From NCBI GenBank assembly GCA_006503475.1, contig RSEH01000061.1, forward strand, positions 1 through 64,000: a stretch of DNA of 64,000 bases. Direction: 5' to 3'. The DNA is from Stentor roeselii (Eukaryota > Ciliophora > Heterotrichea > Heterotrichida > Stentoridae). The position numbers were made by a program, and so were the translations under genes. The notes under the pieces are model-generated. The model saw nothing but the letters and a program-made list of their open reading frames with translations, had not been told where the DNA came from and made no database searches. This document shows, piece by piece, positions 18,754 to 28,888 of this stretch; the stretch's first letter is position 1, and each line of letters begins with the position of its first letter.

Positions 18754-19869
18754 ATGTCTCAGGCCAACAAAAAGACTTTTTCAGTAGAGCAAGTCCCTAA
18801 CTTAAAACAATTAAAAGACCATCCAGTAAAGCGTTGTGAAAGCGAGTCAAATTTAATGTATCGCAGTCTTCAGCTTAGCTCTCAAAAACAAGAAATCGAC
18901 AAAGGATCATTTGATTCCTTACAAATTTCTCTAAATTCCTCAGATTTTGAATACAGAACAACAGACGACTTTCCACAAACCTTTGATCTTTTAAATGACT
19001 TGAAACTTGAACATGAATGTTTCGATCCCAACAATAAAATCGTCATGACTGACTTTTTGAATTTCGAATCCAAATCACTCAAAGCAAATAAAATGAAAAA
19101 TCCAGAAAAAGGAGAAGAGAAAAAATCTAAAGTTTTTAAACCTGTTCTTGCTGCTCGAAGGATCAACAGTGAAAGAAAGTTTAAACCTTTGAAAGAATCA
19201 GGCACAAGTATTGACAAAAAAATCAAAAAAAATGTTGATCCGGGTAAAGGAAAAAACGTGAAGGAAAATTTGAATAATTTAGGAAAGTTCGCAGTAAAAA
19301 TGAGTGAAAAAATCGTAGATAGTGACCCTAAATGCGAAAAATTTGAAAAAACAATTCCAAATGAAAAACCCGAAAAAACTGAAACAAAAATCAAAATTCT
19401 TCATCCAGAGGTGATTTTTGATCACGACATTATTGAGGAAAGATGGAAAAAGTCAGTAAAAATGATAGAAAGTAACGAGCTTTACCAACAAGACTCAGTA
19501 GGTAAAGAAAGCTTAGAGACCAGTTCAGATAAAAAGTATGTCCATATGTCAGAAGCAGGGTCCAGGAACTCTCTCGGTTCTGAAGACTTCTTAGAAGACT
19601 CGCTAATGTCAATCAAATGCAAAAAAATCATTCCAAGAGAGCCGAGCTTTGGTATGGGCGGAGGAGAATTCGCTTCAATAGAGGAGAGCTCAAAAGACAC
19701 ACATTTCGCTGAAAATACAAAAGATTCAGATAAAGTCATTCAAACTGACTCAAAACTTGCAAATGTTCAGGAGTTACTCTCAATGATCACCAATAAGGAG
19801 TTCATCAATAGTCTTAAGATTATTGGAAAATTTGCGAATTTCTTGGAAAGGAATTTACAGAGAGAATAA
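18754..19869 (+). CDS. Charged, mostly disordered protein of unknown function
   Basis: 371 residues, no intron required. It is rich in Lys, Glu and Ser, with basic tracts (RKFKPLKESGTSIDKKIKKN) and acidic/serine stretches later. The last 40 residues look helical (ELLSMITNKEFINSLKIIGKFANFLERNLQRE). Many SP, SL and SE sites could be phosphorylated, but this is inference. No domain recognised. Confidence 0.6.
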   Translation: MSQANKKTFSVEQVPNLKQLKDHPVKRCESESNLMYRSLQLSSQKQEIDKGSFDSLQISLNSSDFEYRTTDDFPQTFDLLNDLKLEHECFDPNNKIVMTDFLNFESKSLKANKMKNPEKGEEKKSKVFKPVLAARRINSERKFKPLKESGTSIDKKIKKNVDPGKGKNVKENLNNLGKFAVKMSEKIVDSDPKCEKFEKTIPNEKPEKTETKIKILHPEVIFDHDIIEERWKKSVKMIESNELYQQDSVGKESLETSSDKKYVHMSEAGSRNSLGSEDFLEDSLMSIKCKKIIPREPSFGMGGGEFASIEESSKDTHFAENTKDSDKVIQTDSKLANVQELLSMITNKEFINSLKIIGKFANFLERNLQRE

Positions 19870-19996
19870 TTGTAAAGAGTTGAATAAATGGAGTGGTTTT
19901 TAGAGGAGAGTGAAAATATTAATCAGATGTTTGTTAATTTTGAATATTTTTAATAATTCACCTTTATATATCTTTTTCAATAATCTTTACCGGTTT

Positions 19997-21007
19997 ATGT
20001 CTGATATACTCAAATCTCTTGAAAAATCATTATCATTGACCACTCTACAAAAAGAAAATACTTTCAATGAAACTCGAAATAACTTAGTCTTTGAGTCCGT
20101 GATACTCAAATCAACTACAAGTTCTTCAATGATAGACCCTGAAAGTCCATCAATATATCCAATATCAAGACAAAACTCAGACATTTCAATAGAAACCCTT
20201 CAAAAAACCAACGACCAAAGCAAAGAAATCCTGAACTATCTGAAACAAAAAGAAAAAAAACTCATCCTTACAATAAAAACCTTGCAAGTAATAAAAAACT
20301 AGGAAAAATCGTCAATTATTCGACAGTCTCTAAAAAAACGTCAAGAAGAAATCGCAGACCTCGACGAAAACATAAAAAATAAATCAGAAGTTTTTTACGC
20401 AAACAATGAATTTTATGAGTCTCAGATAAATCACTTCAAAAATGAAAATTCAAGGCTGGTCAAACTAAACATTGAAAAAATCTCTCAAATAGAAGAAAAA
20501 TTCAAGAAAAAGTTTGAATATGAACTAGGAAATCTTGAAATCGCACAAGAACAAGTTTTTGAAATCCAAGAAAAAGTAAAAAAAAGTGAATTTGACTTGA
20601 AGATCAAACATGAAAAATTAGAAACTTTCAAAAGTTTTGTGATTGAAATCGAAGCAAAGATTAAAAAAGTAGAAGTAATTAAAATTCAGGAAGAAATTTT
20701 CAAGAAAAACTCTGAAATTGAGACCTTGCTCAACAGTCTTAAAGGAAAAGAAAAAAATCTCGAAGGAAAGTTGAGTGATTCGGATTTTTCACCTAGAGCT
20801 GGAAATAAAAAGAAAAAAGGAAAAGAAGAGTTTTTTATCGACTTTCAAACTTCTCCAAATGACAAAAAATCTAAAAAGAATGACAAGAAAAGGTCCTCTG
20901 AAGTAAAAGAAATCAACAAGCCAGGCTCTCCCAAGTTCAACTCTCCAAGTCTAAAACTGGTCACTAAAAAAAGCCTTGACTCAAAAAGCAAGGAACTGGC
21001 TAAATAG
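19997..21007 (+). CDS. Coiled-coil protein, function unknown
   Basis: Exons 19997-20287 and 20303-21007 are joined by the 15-nt intron GTAATAAAAAACTAG; the product is 331 residues. The ATG at 19997 was preferred over an upstream GTG in the same frame. Most of the protein (about 60-250) is coiled coil (KEILNYLKQKEKKLILTIKT, then IIRQSLKKRQEEIADLDENI); the C-terminal 80 residues are basic and disordered. A cytoskeletal or basal-body role is possible but not shown. Its stop lies only 9 nt before the next plus-strand ATG. Confidence 0.7.
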
Positions 21008-21016
21008 TTTATAATT

Positions 21017-22138
21017 ATGCAGTTAAAAAAAGGTACTCCAAAGCGTCCAACTCTTCCAAAGTCAACAAAAAGTTCTTTACCTTCTCCAGAAAAGCCTCCG
21101 ATGACTCGCTTTTCTCCTGGAAAATTGATCCAGAAGCCAAAACTCTCAACTTTTGCACCGAAAGACTTTTTTACTTACACACCTCTTAGAACAAACAGGT
21201 CTTTTACTACTTCATCTCCTGACTTGAAATCAACTCTTGATAAAAACAAAGGAAATGAAAAGCCTGCTGAAAGAATCTCACTTGATAATGGAAGACTGTT
21301 AAAGGAAAAAATCAAGGAAATCAAGGGGAAAGTAAAGGAAAACTCGGCAAAAGCTTTAACTACAAGGAAAAATTCTGCACATTTTTCAGTGTTTTCGAAG
21401 ATTTTAGCGAAAAAATTGGGAAAAATACAAAAAAAATTGAAAAGTTGGGTTTTTGAGGTTTTTAAAGGAATTATTGAAGGACAGATGAGAGAGATGGAAA
21501 AGTTGATTGATAGGATTAAGGGAAAAGATTCGAAAAGGAAGAGATTTGACCTGAGAGATTTCTTGTTGTTTGAAAATAAAGGAAAAGTTAGAAAATCTTT
21601 TGTGATTTGGGCTGATTCAATGAATTTTTCAACTGAAACTATTAGCTTATCTGAAGTATGCTGCTTACAAAATAAAGAAAATTCAAATGAAGAACTTGAT
21701 TTGATTGCTCAGAAATTGTATTCAAATACACTTTTACAGGTCTTTGGCTTTGATCCGTGGAAAAGTTTAGTCCAACTGAAAAAAAGAAGAAAAATTTTAA
21801 GGAAACTCGCTTTTGATAATCATCATTTGAAATTATTGACTAAAGTATTTGCTGGATTTTTTAAGGAAATATTAGAAACTAAAGAAAAACCAAAAAATTT
21901 CAGAAAATTATTCATTTTGCAAAAAGTTTTCGTGGAATTGAAAAAAGTCTTAGAAAAAAAGCCTGATTTTCCCCACAACCTGAGAAGAGTAAGTCCTATA
22001 TAGTATAAACTATGTGCTAAAGTCTTTGATTCTTTAAAGGTTTTTTGTTTAACAAGGCGAATATTATCAAACAGAAACAATCTCTCTTCAAATTTTATCA
22101 AGTCAATCAAGACATCACGACTTAGCACCTTATGTTAA
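21017..22138 (+). CDS. Basic protein of unknown function
   Basis: Exons 21017-21988 and 22004-22138 are joined by GTAAGTCCTATATAG (A at position 10), giving 368 residues. The intron adds 45 codons that a plain frame would miss (start YKLCAKVFDSLKVF, end SRLSTLC). The N-terminal 110 residues are proline-, serine- and lysine-rich; the rest is helical and rich in Lys/Phe/Leu (FSKILAKKLGKIQKKLKSWV, FEVFKGIIEGQMREMEKLID). The internal Met at codon 28 could be an alternative start, which would allow a longer leader. No family recognised. Confidence 0.6.
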
Positions 22139-22209
22139 ACAATGAAATAATATAAATATTAAGACATGAATTCAGAATATTAGTATTAAGTAAGCATATT
22201 ATGCTTAAT

Positions 22210-23043
22210 CTAAGAGCATTTCTTTATATGCATAAAGCATCCCAAACTAACCTCTTTACTGATTTCCTTAGTAATCATATCAAAAGGGTAACAGGTACTT
22301 TCATCATTCGGCCAAACCTGCAAAGGCCCAGTCTTCTTCACCTTCATTCCAGTCCTCTCAACAACCTCTTCCAAATCCTGCATCAAAAAAACATTATAAA
22401 AAACTTCCAAATCTTCCTGATCAAAAGACTGTAAAATCCTAGCCCGTATTCTAAAATGATCAGCAATTTTTTCAACTTCTTCCAATACAAAATTCTCAGT
22501 TCTTGGCAAATCCTTCACAAGAGGAAAGTTTTCGACAGTCATCGGATTTGCAAAAATCATTAAAGCGTCTCCATTAGGCTTAAGATACTTGCTTACAATT
22601 TTCATCATTTCCTTTACTTCTTGCAAGGACTTGGCTTGTGAGATGCCCCAACAACTAAAAACTTTATCAAAGAAATGTTGATAAAAACTTGGAATGTTTA
22701 ATTCACAAGAATTTAATGAAAAAATGTTGGCTCTGCAGAAGAAGTACTTGTTTGGAATTATTTCTGCATCTCGGAAGATTAGATTTGAGGAATCTGTTGA
22801 AGATTGTGATCTTTCGAGACCTGCAACGAAACTGGCTCCGTGATTTAAGGCTAAGAGTAAGTTTTCTCCATGAGATGATCCTAGTTCTAAGACTTTTAGG
22901 TTTGTTAGGCATGTTGAGGAGTAGTGAAGGTTGATTCCGATGTATTTAAAGATGGTTCGAATCTCGCTTTGGTCTTCTAGAAGATCGGCTTCTTCGAGGT
23001 TTATTGATGTGTTGGCACATCTGGTTGAGCTCTCGGGCAACAT
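22210..23043 (-). CDS. Class I SAM-dependent methyltransferase-like protein (copy A)
   Basis: 277 residues. Rossmann-like methyltransferase motifs: LKVLELGSSHGENLLLALN (motif I), FVAGLERS (motif II), FDKVFSCWGISQ (motif IV position), then YLKPNGDALMIFANP (post-motif strand with the usual LKPNG turn). The substrate is unknown. It is a tandem paralogue of the gene at 23703-24560 on the same strand. Motif I here has GSSHG where the paralogue has GSGSG, which may weaken cofactor binding. Ends TAG. Confidence 0.78.
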   Translation of the reverse strand: MLPESSTRCANTSINLEEADLLEDQSEIRTIFKYIGINLHYSSTCLTNLKVLELGSSHGENLLLALNHGASFVAGLERSQSSTDSSNLIFRDAEIIPNKYFFCRANIFSLNSCELNIPSFYQHFFDKVFSCWGISQAKSLQEVKEMMKIVSKYLKPNGDALMIFANPMTVENFPLVKDLPRTENFVLEEVEKIADHFRIRARILQSFDQEDLEVFYNVFLMQDLEEVVERTGMKVKKTGPLQVWPNDESTCYPFDMITKEISKEVSLGCFMHIKKCS

Positions 23044-23702
23044 GTTTTATATATTTGATGGATATGGTTTAATAACAAATAGTTACGTCATCCTAGTAGA
23101 CTATTGATAAAAGGGACTATTTATGTAATTTACATATTTTAGATCGAATTTCATATGTCAAGCAAACTTTTACTGGCATTAGTCTTGAAAATGTTTTCTA
23201 TGAAATTCCATACTAAACAACATCTAGTTTATATATATTCATTTTATTAATATCATCTGAAAAATGATCTTTATTGAAAATGATTAAAATATATGTAAAA
23301 TTTAAATTTTAGTCTTCAATTTTTAACCTGAATCATCATCAAACCAAAAAATAAAAACTTCCTAACCTTATATATATTTCTTGAAAACACTTTTTGTTGA
23401 AAAATTAATATGTCTGCCAAATTATTATACTATTTCACCAGTTTTCAAAAATTAAAATTACCTAAAAAATCTAAGTGTTTACCTCATAGAAATTTAAAAT
23501 CCTTTACAATACATCTCTTTCAACACATACCCGAAAGTTTAATCTAAACCTGATAATTTAGTTATCACCAAATGCACTAAACTATTTAAGTCTTGAACTA
23601 TATAAATTCAAAAATCGTTCTTCTACTGAAATTATCATGAAAAAACATTAAATTTTATATGATTCCTCAAGAAAGTTTACAGAAATAACCAAATGGCTTA
23701 AA
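23044..23702. other. AT-rich spacer between methyltransferase copies
   Basis: 659 bases of AT-rich sequence with no frame of note and no visible remnant of a further methyltransferase copy. Confidence 0.5.
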
Positions 23703-24560
23703 CTACAACAAATTAATCTTATTCTTCACTTTCTTCAAATGAACAAAAGTCCCTAAAGTAACATCCTTACTAATTTCTTTACAAATCATTTCAAATTGAT
23801 AAGGAATAAAATCGTCCTTAGGTGACATGTCAAGTCCTCCAACCTTCTTCATAGAAAGTCCAAAACTCTCCGCGATTTCCAAAATATCCTGAACAGCAAA
23901 AACATTATAAAAAACTTCCATCATCACCTCTTCACTGAAAGTCTGAAGAATCTCAGCCCGTACCTTAAAATGATCATCTTTAGCCTCAACATCAACAAGT
24001 CTAAAATTTTCAATCCTAGGCAAAACTTTAACTTGAGGAAAATTTTGAATGATCAAAGGATTCACAATTAAAAGTACCAAATCTCCATTCGGCTTCAAAT
24101 ATTTCTCAGCTATTCCAATCAATTCCCTTACTTCTTGTAAAGACCTGGCTTGAGAGACAGTCCAACAACTGAAGACTTTATCAAAGAACTCTCCATAAAC
24201 ATCAAAGGAAAGACTCATTTCACAAGAACTTAAAGAAAAAATATTCGCTTTGTTCAATAAAAACCTTTCAGCATCGATTCCAGCATGATGAAAATGGCTC
24301 AATGATGAATGAATCAGGGAAGGTGACAAATCAAGACCCGCTACGAAATAAGCTCCATGTTCCAAGGCAAGACTTAAATTTTCTCCAGATCCTGACCCAA
24401 GTTCAAGAATTTTCAATCCTTTCAGGCAGTTATGATGATACACTAGTCCGTTGCTGATGTATTTGAAGACCGTGTAGATTTCACAAAGGTCTTCTGATAT
24501 TAATTTATCGACCTCTTCGCATTCAAAGATTTGGATGTGACAAGTATCTTTGGTTTGCAT
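23703..24560 (-). CDS. Class I SAM-dependent methyltransferase-like protein (copy B)
   Basis: 285 residues. LKILELGSGSGENLSLAL is a canonical glycine-rich SAM-binding motif I; FVAGLDLSPSL carries the acidic motif II residue; FDKVFSCWTVSQARSLQEVRE and YLKPNGDLVLLIVNP follow as in copy A. The two proteins align over almost their whole length, including VFYNVF, FEMI/FDMI and the C-terminal ISK(D/E)V(T/S)LG. Substrate unknown; the fold suggests a small molecule or protein target. With the canonical motif I, this copy looks like the better candidate for full activity. Confidence 0.8.
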   Translation of the reverse strand: MQTKDTCHIQIFECEEVDKLISEDLCEIYTVFKYISNGLVYHHNCLKGLKILELGSGSGENLSLALEHGAYFVAGLDLSPSLIHSSLSHFHHAGIDAERFLLNKANIFSLSSCEMSLSFDVYGEFFDKVFSCWTVSQARSLQEVRELIGIAEKYLKPNGDLVLLIVNPLIIQNFPQVKVLPRIENFRLVDVEAKDDHFKVRAEILQTFSEEVMMEVFYNVFAVQDILEIAESFGLSMKKVGGLDMSPKDDFIPYQFEMICKEISKDVTLGTFVHLKKVKNKINLL

Positions 24561-25223
24561 AAGATATTTATTTATTGGAGTAAAAATAGATATGGAGTTG
24601 GACTTTTAAGTGATTTGACTGGATTTTAATTTTAGAGATTAGGTGAGGATTTGTAAAGTCTTGGTTTTAACTGTGAGATTCAAATATTTTTTTATAGTAA
24701 TATGATGAAGTTCTCTGAATTTTGAACCTTTTCTTGATGATTATAGTTGGAATGAATCATCTGATCTTTGAGTTTTTATGTTACTGAAAAGCGATTTGCA
24801 AGAAACTTAGAAATTTCGGTCAAGTTTTAAGATATATTTTGTGTGAAAGGAATAAATATAGAAGATAAGAAATCATCCCATATCCCATTTCATATAGAAT
24901 TATCTAATAATTATGATAACATTAAATTTAGCTATAAATATAATGCTCACTACGTATTTGATTATTTTTAATGTTCAGATCTTGAATATTTGAATTAATT
25001 TTTAGAATCCTTTGAATACTGAATTTAATTCAAGATACTAAAACTTTCATTTAGACTCTCATCCATTCATCATCTGATTCAATATAACCTCATCATGAAA
25101 AATTCTTCTATTCATAGCTCTTAATCCAAAAAACCATAATCTTCCAATTCCTTCAAAAAAACAAAAACCTTAAAAAAACAATAATCTTCCAAATCCTTCA
25201 AAAAACAATCCTTAATTCAAAGC
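24561..25223. other. Intergenic region, no gene seen
   Basis: 663 bases. The first 150 bases after the minus-strand start at 24560 are G-rich and C-poor on the plus strand (so G-poor on the sense strand), as found upstream of other genes here. The rest is AT-rich with short A-tract duplications near 25140-25210 (AATCTTCCAA.TCCTTCAAAAAA twice). No gene recognised. Confidence 0.5.
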
Positions 25224-25478
25224 CTACCTAATTTTATACTTAGTGGCAGGAGCATTAAGGGAAAAACAATTACGAGGCATTCTACCCTGATTAAAGCTGG
25301 AGCCTTTCTGAGTCCTCGGATCAGCATTTCCAGAGAAGCATTCCTGATGATACATAAGTCTAATCCTTCTTCCATCTCTATAAATAACCCTTTCACCTTT
25401 TTCAATCCCTCGATGACACTCTCTACAATTATGTCCAAACCTTTCCATCACTCCAAATCCGATAGTCCAATATTCCAT
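25224..25478 (-). CDS. Small zinc-finger protein, PARP-type CCHC-like
   Basis: 84 residues. CRECHRGIEKGERV...YHQECF gives C-x2-C and H-x2-C pairs with an intervening IEKGE turn, the pattern of PARP-type zinc fingers (known for binding DNA breaks), though the loop is shorter than usual. The C-terminal half is basic and Gly/Ser/Asn-rich. No catalytic domain. A 16-nt intron-like string (GTATAAAATTAGGTAG, 25224-25239) covers the stop; if removed, the protein ends TKL instead of TKYKIR, so the exact C-terminus is uncertain. The ATG lies 12 nt after the stop of the phosphodiesterase gene. Confidence 0.6.
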   Translation of the reverse strand: MEYWTIGFGVMERFGHNCRECHRGIEKGERVIYRDGRRIRLMYHQECFSGNADPRTQKGSSFNQGRMPRNCFSLNAPATKYKIR

Positions 25479-25490
25479 TATTTACTCAAA

Positions 25491-27617
25491 CTATGAGAAA
25501 TTAATATGTTCCGTAGTAGAAAATCTCTGACTGTCAAAGTAAGGTTTATTCTTGATATTATTCTCAATATTTCCTAAAAGTCCATCGATATTCGACTCTT
25601 TCAACGACAAGAACTGGTTCCAAGACTTATAAAGTGGAATAACTGAATGACTTACAAATTCACGATTATTCGAAATAAACTCAGCTTCATTCATAACAAA
25701 GTCAAAATCATCCCTTTGCTCTAATTTTTTATATTCATCTAGCAACAAATTATCCCACTTCGCATACAACTCCAGATTTTTCGCATAAAACCCGACATCT
25801 CCACATTTCAAAGCGACAGAAAATACAAATCGTGCTTTTTCATCTCTAAAAAAATCATCCATTTTCTTATGTTTAACGAAACACCTGAGTTTTCCAGCAG
25901 TATCTGAATAAGTCGAAAAATCAGTTCCAAGTACGAAATAAATCAGGTTTTCTCTGAAATGTTTTTGATCTTCCTTGCTAAGATCAATGAGAAAGTTGCA
26001 AGAGTCTTGTCGAATCTGGTCGAATATCAACGCGCAGTGCATGTTTTCGAGAACTGACTTGAAATTGTAAAGACTGCATAATTCATGGTTTTCTTCTGTT
26101 AAGTAAAGGTTGTCTTTACCTGGATGTCGAATGTCGTGGCCTAAGGCAGCCACTATTGAACTAAGAGAATCGATTTCATCAAGTTTTTCATTTGATGCTT
26201 TTATTAGAAGGAATAAAAATGAATGCAAAACGTCGACTGCATGGAAAAAGTTATGAAAAGGATTCGGGAGGTAGTTAGTTTCTATACTTTCAACGAGATT
26301 CAAAAATTTATGAGAATTTTGAAGTTTTTCAATGATTTTCAGTCTCTGTAAAGACACCTCGCTTGCAATTTTAAAGAGATTTGGAAGTTTCGAGGAAGTA
26401 ACGTCGAAGTTCCATTCTTTTGAGAAGTTTCTTTGAAAAATCTTGAAATTTTTTTCTGGAATTACTCGAGTCGGGTGGTCAGGAAGGACAGGAGACCTTT
26501 GTTGGTTGTTTAAAGAGTCCAGCCGAGACATTGCAGGACTTTTCTTAAAGAGCATCATGGAAATCTCTTGTTTGGGCATCACAGGCAACTCCACAATATA
26601 ATCCTTAAGATAAGTAATCTGTTCAAGTGACTTCTTTATTTCAGTTTTCATTTGAGTCACCAGGTCCAAACTGTGGATTTGATTTAAAAGAAAAGAAAGT
26701 ATTTCACAGATTTGAAGCATTTTTTCACGATCACTGGAAAAAATGTTTTCGTCGAAAATTCGGCTTTTTGCGAGTTTTTCACTTGCTTGCTTTTGATTGT
26801 CTAGTTTAGAAAAGTTAGTTTTTTGCTTGAAGTCCAAACGAAACGAGTAAAGAATAAGGTAAATAACTCCCGCTACAAACAGCAGGGAAGTCGATACAAA
26901 ATGAATGAAAGAAACCTTTATCGTCACTACATAAACTAAAAATTGCACTAAAATACCTGAAAGTCCTTGAATTTTCACAAAAATCGGATGATTATAAAAC
27001 AAATCACGTGATGCTAGAATAATTAAAAGAATAGCAAGTGAGTTCTGCTTGTAACTTTTGAACTCTCCTTCATTTTCAGTGAAAATCATTTCAGAATCTG
27101 AAATTCCTATAAAAACAATGCTTGAAAGAGTGAGAATTCCATATAAAACAAAGACTTTATGTTGAAACTTAGACTTGAGGACTACCAACAAGTAAACAAG
27201 GGCTTGTGCTACAATAAGAAGACTTGCAAAAATAAGGTTCACAGTCGAAACCACCCAATTTTCAGGTTGAATAAAAAAGCTGTAAATAGTTAAACCAAGT
27301 TTGTTGAGTAGAATAAGAGAAAAGATGATATGGAAGAATCCCATGTTTTCTTTGAAATCTGTGGAAAGACCTTCGTCTTTGAAATAAAGGGATTCTTGGT
27401 ATCGCATTTGAAAATTCAGGCAGTAGAAAAATTGAGTGTTGGAGTCGACTGCTAAGGCTTTTGGGTTTATTTGGCTGGATGATTCAGTTTGTTCTGGCGG
27501 AATGAATTGAGTGTCTGATTGATCGATTTCTTCAAACTCGTTTTCTTTCATTGATGTCTCTGGACCTTTTGGAGAGGAACTCGGTTTTGATCCTTTGTAT
27601 GATGCTAGTTCTATCAT
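25491..27617 (-). CDS. Membrane-bound class I cyclic-nucleotide phosphodiesterase
   Basis: 708 residues. The N-terminal part holds about six hydrophobic helices (about 90-260), a membrane-anchored layout known from ciliate and apicomplexan PDEs. The C-terminal catalytic domain (about 430-690) shows the PDE metal-site motifs: NPFHNFFHAVDVLHS (His), AALGHDIRHPGKDN (HDxxHPGxxN, His and Asp), VLGTDFSTY (the usual TDxS position) and LKCGDVGFY (second Asp). The enzyme hydrolyses cAMP and/or cGMP to 5'-nucleotides; selectivity cannot be read from sequence alone. The likely location is a cortical or ciliary membrane (inference). It ends TAG. Its 5' flank is strongly G-depleted on the sense strand. 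Confidence 0.92.
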   Translation of the reverse strand: MIELASYKGSKPSSSPKGPETSMKENEFEEIDQSDTQFIPPEQTESSSQINPKALAVDSNTQFFYCLNFQMRYQESLYFKDEGLSTDFKENMGFFHIIFSLILLNKLGLTIYSFFIQPENWVVSTVNLIFASLLIVAQALVYLLVVLKSKFQHKVFVLYGILTLSSIVFIGISDSEMIFTENEGEFKSYKQNSLAILLIILASRDLFYNHPIFVKIQGLSGILVQFLVYVVTIKVSFIHFVSTSLLFVAGVIYLILYSFRLDFKQKTNFSKLDNQKQASEKLAKSRIFDENIFSSDREKMLQICEILSFLLNQIHSLDLVTQMKTEIKKSLEQITYLKDYIVELPVMPKQEISMMLFKKSPAMSRLDSLNNQQRSPVLPDHPTRVIPEKNFKIFQRNFSKEWNFDVTSSKLPNLFKIASEVSLQRLKIIEKLQNSHKFLNLVESIETNYLPNPFHNFFHAVDVLHSFLFLLIKASNEKLDEIDSLSSIVAALGHDIRHPGKDNLYLTEENHELCSLYNFKSVLENMHCALIFDQIRQDSCNFLIDLSKEDQKHFRENLIYFVLGTDFSTYSDTAGKLRCFVKHKKMDDFFRDEKARFVFSVALKCGDVGFYAKNLELYAKWDNLLLDEYKKLEQRDDFDFVMNEAEFISNNREFVSHSVIPLYKSWNQFLSLKESNIDGLLGNIENNIKNKPYFDSQRFSTTEHINFS

Positions 27618-28464
27618 TTTAGTTATAATTGAATTTTAATGACTTTGAAAAGATTTTTATTGAATTTGATGATTTTTCGAGGGTTTTTTAAGGGTTGGGG
27701 TATTGAAAGGATTGAATTAAGGTGGAGAAGATCTTTAGGAATTTTTGATTTTTTTTGTTTTTGGATTGGGTTATGCTTGAATTGGGATCTTATACTGGAA
27801 AATTATAAAAATATGGATGAGAGAGGCTTATGACGAGTTTTTTTTAAAGAATAAGTTAATAAAAAACATAATTTATTGAAGGATTTATATTAAGCTACTA
27901 AAATTAGTCAAATCCCTATTTGAATCCCATTTAATTAATATTGCTTAGTGTACTAAAACCTCTCTGCATTATCGAACTAATTTTTTATTATAATTTTCTA
28001 ATAACTTTGATCACCAACCATTAATAAATTACGAAAATCAATTTTTTATAAACAAGACTAATTTAAGCCATTTATCTTAATGCTAGTTCATTCAATACTA
28101 ACACTATACCCCTTGTAAGAGAATTTGAATATAAAGAATTGATAATAAACCTTATCATGAGAGATTAATTATAATTAAATTATTTAAGATCGTTAGTTAC
28201 TTTTGTGAAGATATATTTAAAAAATCTTTTGATAAGTAAATTCATCAAACAAAACAATAAGACTTTGATGAATCCTTATTCCAAGCTTGGATTTTTCATT
28301 CAGTATTGATATCCAAAGTCATTTATAATTAAATCTTAATCATTTACTCATCAAACATTGATTTTTATATCCGAATTGATCAAATCTAAACCCACTCTTG
28401 TCCTTTCCACGAATTCCACCTTCCTATGACGATTCAAATGCTAAACAATCTAAAGGTATAAAAA
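27618..28464. other. Intergenic region with strand-biased 5' flank
   Basis: 847 bases between divergent starts (phosphodiesterase minus, hinge-like gene plus). By hand count, 27618-27780 has 40 G and 4 C on the plus strand, i.e. C-rich and G-poor on the phosphodiesterase sense strand. The rest is AT-rich without gene signals; the 64-codon frame at 27639-27833 lies in the biased leader and is taken as chance. Confidence 0.6.
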
Positions 28465-28863
28465 ATGGCTGAATTATCTGCCGATGAGCTTCATCACAAA
28501 GTCTTAGAAACCCTGAAAAACGGTGAAGACCCGAAAGAATTCGTATTAGAATGGTGCAAGCCTCAATGTCTAACATCCTGGGACGTCTTAAAGCGTTGCG
28601 AGCAAGCATTGAAGATAGTAAAACCATTTGACCCAGAAAAGAGTTGTCTGTTCAGATACCGTCAATGGGTAGAATGTGTAGAGAACTGTGCACAACCACA
28701 GATCTTTTACCACCTTCACAGCGCTCACGACCGAGGGAAGCTTGACCATTTCTTTGACCAGGTCTGGAGTTTGCGATACCTGTTCGCTCCTTTCTACCCC
28801 CTCGTGCGACTGGCGATTGGCTTCAAGAGAGTCAACATTATTGAAGGCTGTCCTATTGAGTAG
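28465..28863 (+). CDS. Cytochrome bc1 hinge (QCR6/UQCRH)-like CHCH protein
   Basis: 132 residues. Cysteines at 31, 35, 45, 61, 71 and 75 give C35-x9-C45 and C61-x13-C75 (also C61-x9-C71), followed by AQPQIFYHL. This matches the hinge protein of mitochondrial complex III, where CX9C and CX13C pairs are followed by CVAHKLF. Such proteins are oxidised in the intermembrane space through the Mia40 route. A C-terminal extension of about 50 residues (FFDQVWSLRYLFAPFYPLVRLAIGF) is hydrophobic and absent from animal hinge proteins; ciliate respiratory subunits often carry extensions. Another twin-CX9C subunit is the main alternative. It lies 25 nt upstream of the Gemin2-like gene. Confidence 0.6.
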   Translation: MAELSADELHHKVLETLKNGEDPKEFVLEWCKPQCLTSWDVLKRCEQALKIVKPFDPEKSCLFRYRQWVECVENCAQPQIFYHLHSAHDRGKLDHFFDQVWSLRYLFAPFYPLVRLAIGFKRVNIIEGCPIE

Positions 28864-28888
28864 CCCTTTAGATAGATAATCATGAATA

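Noticed and set aside
22930-22960. tRNA T-loop-like GGTTCGAATCTC
   Set aside because: It is within the methyltransferase coding sequence and has no cloverleaf partners.
27639-27833. 64-codon plus-strand open stretch upstream of the phosphodiesterase gene
   Set aside because: Lies in the G-rich antisense of that gene's 5' flank; composition explains the lack of stops.
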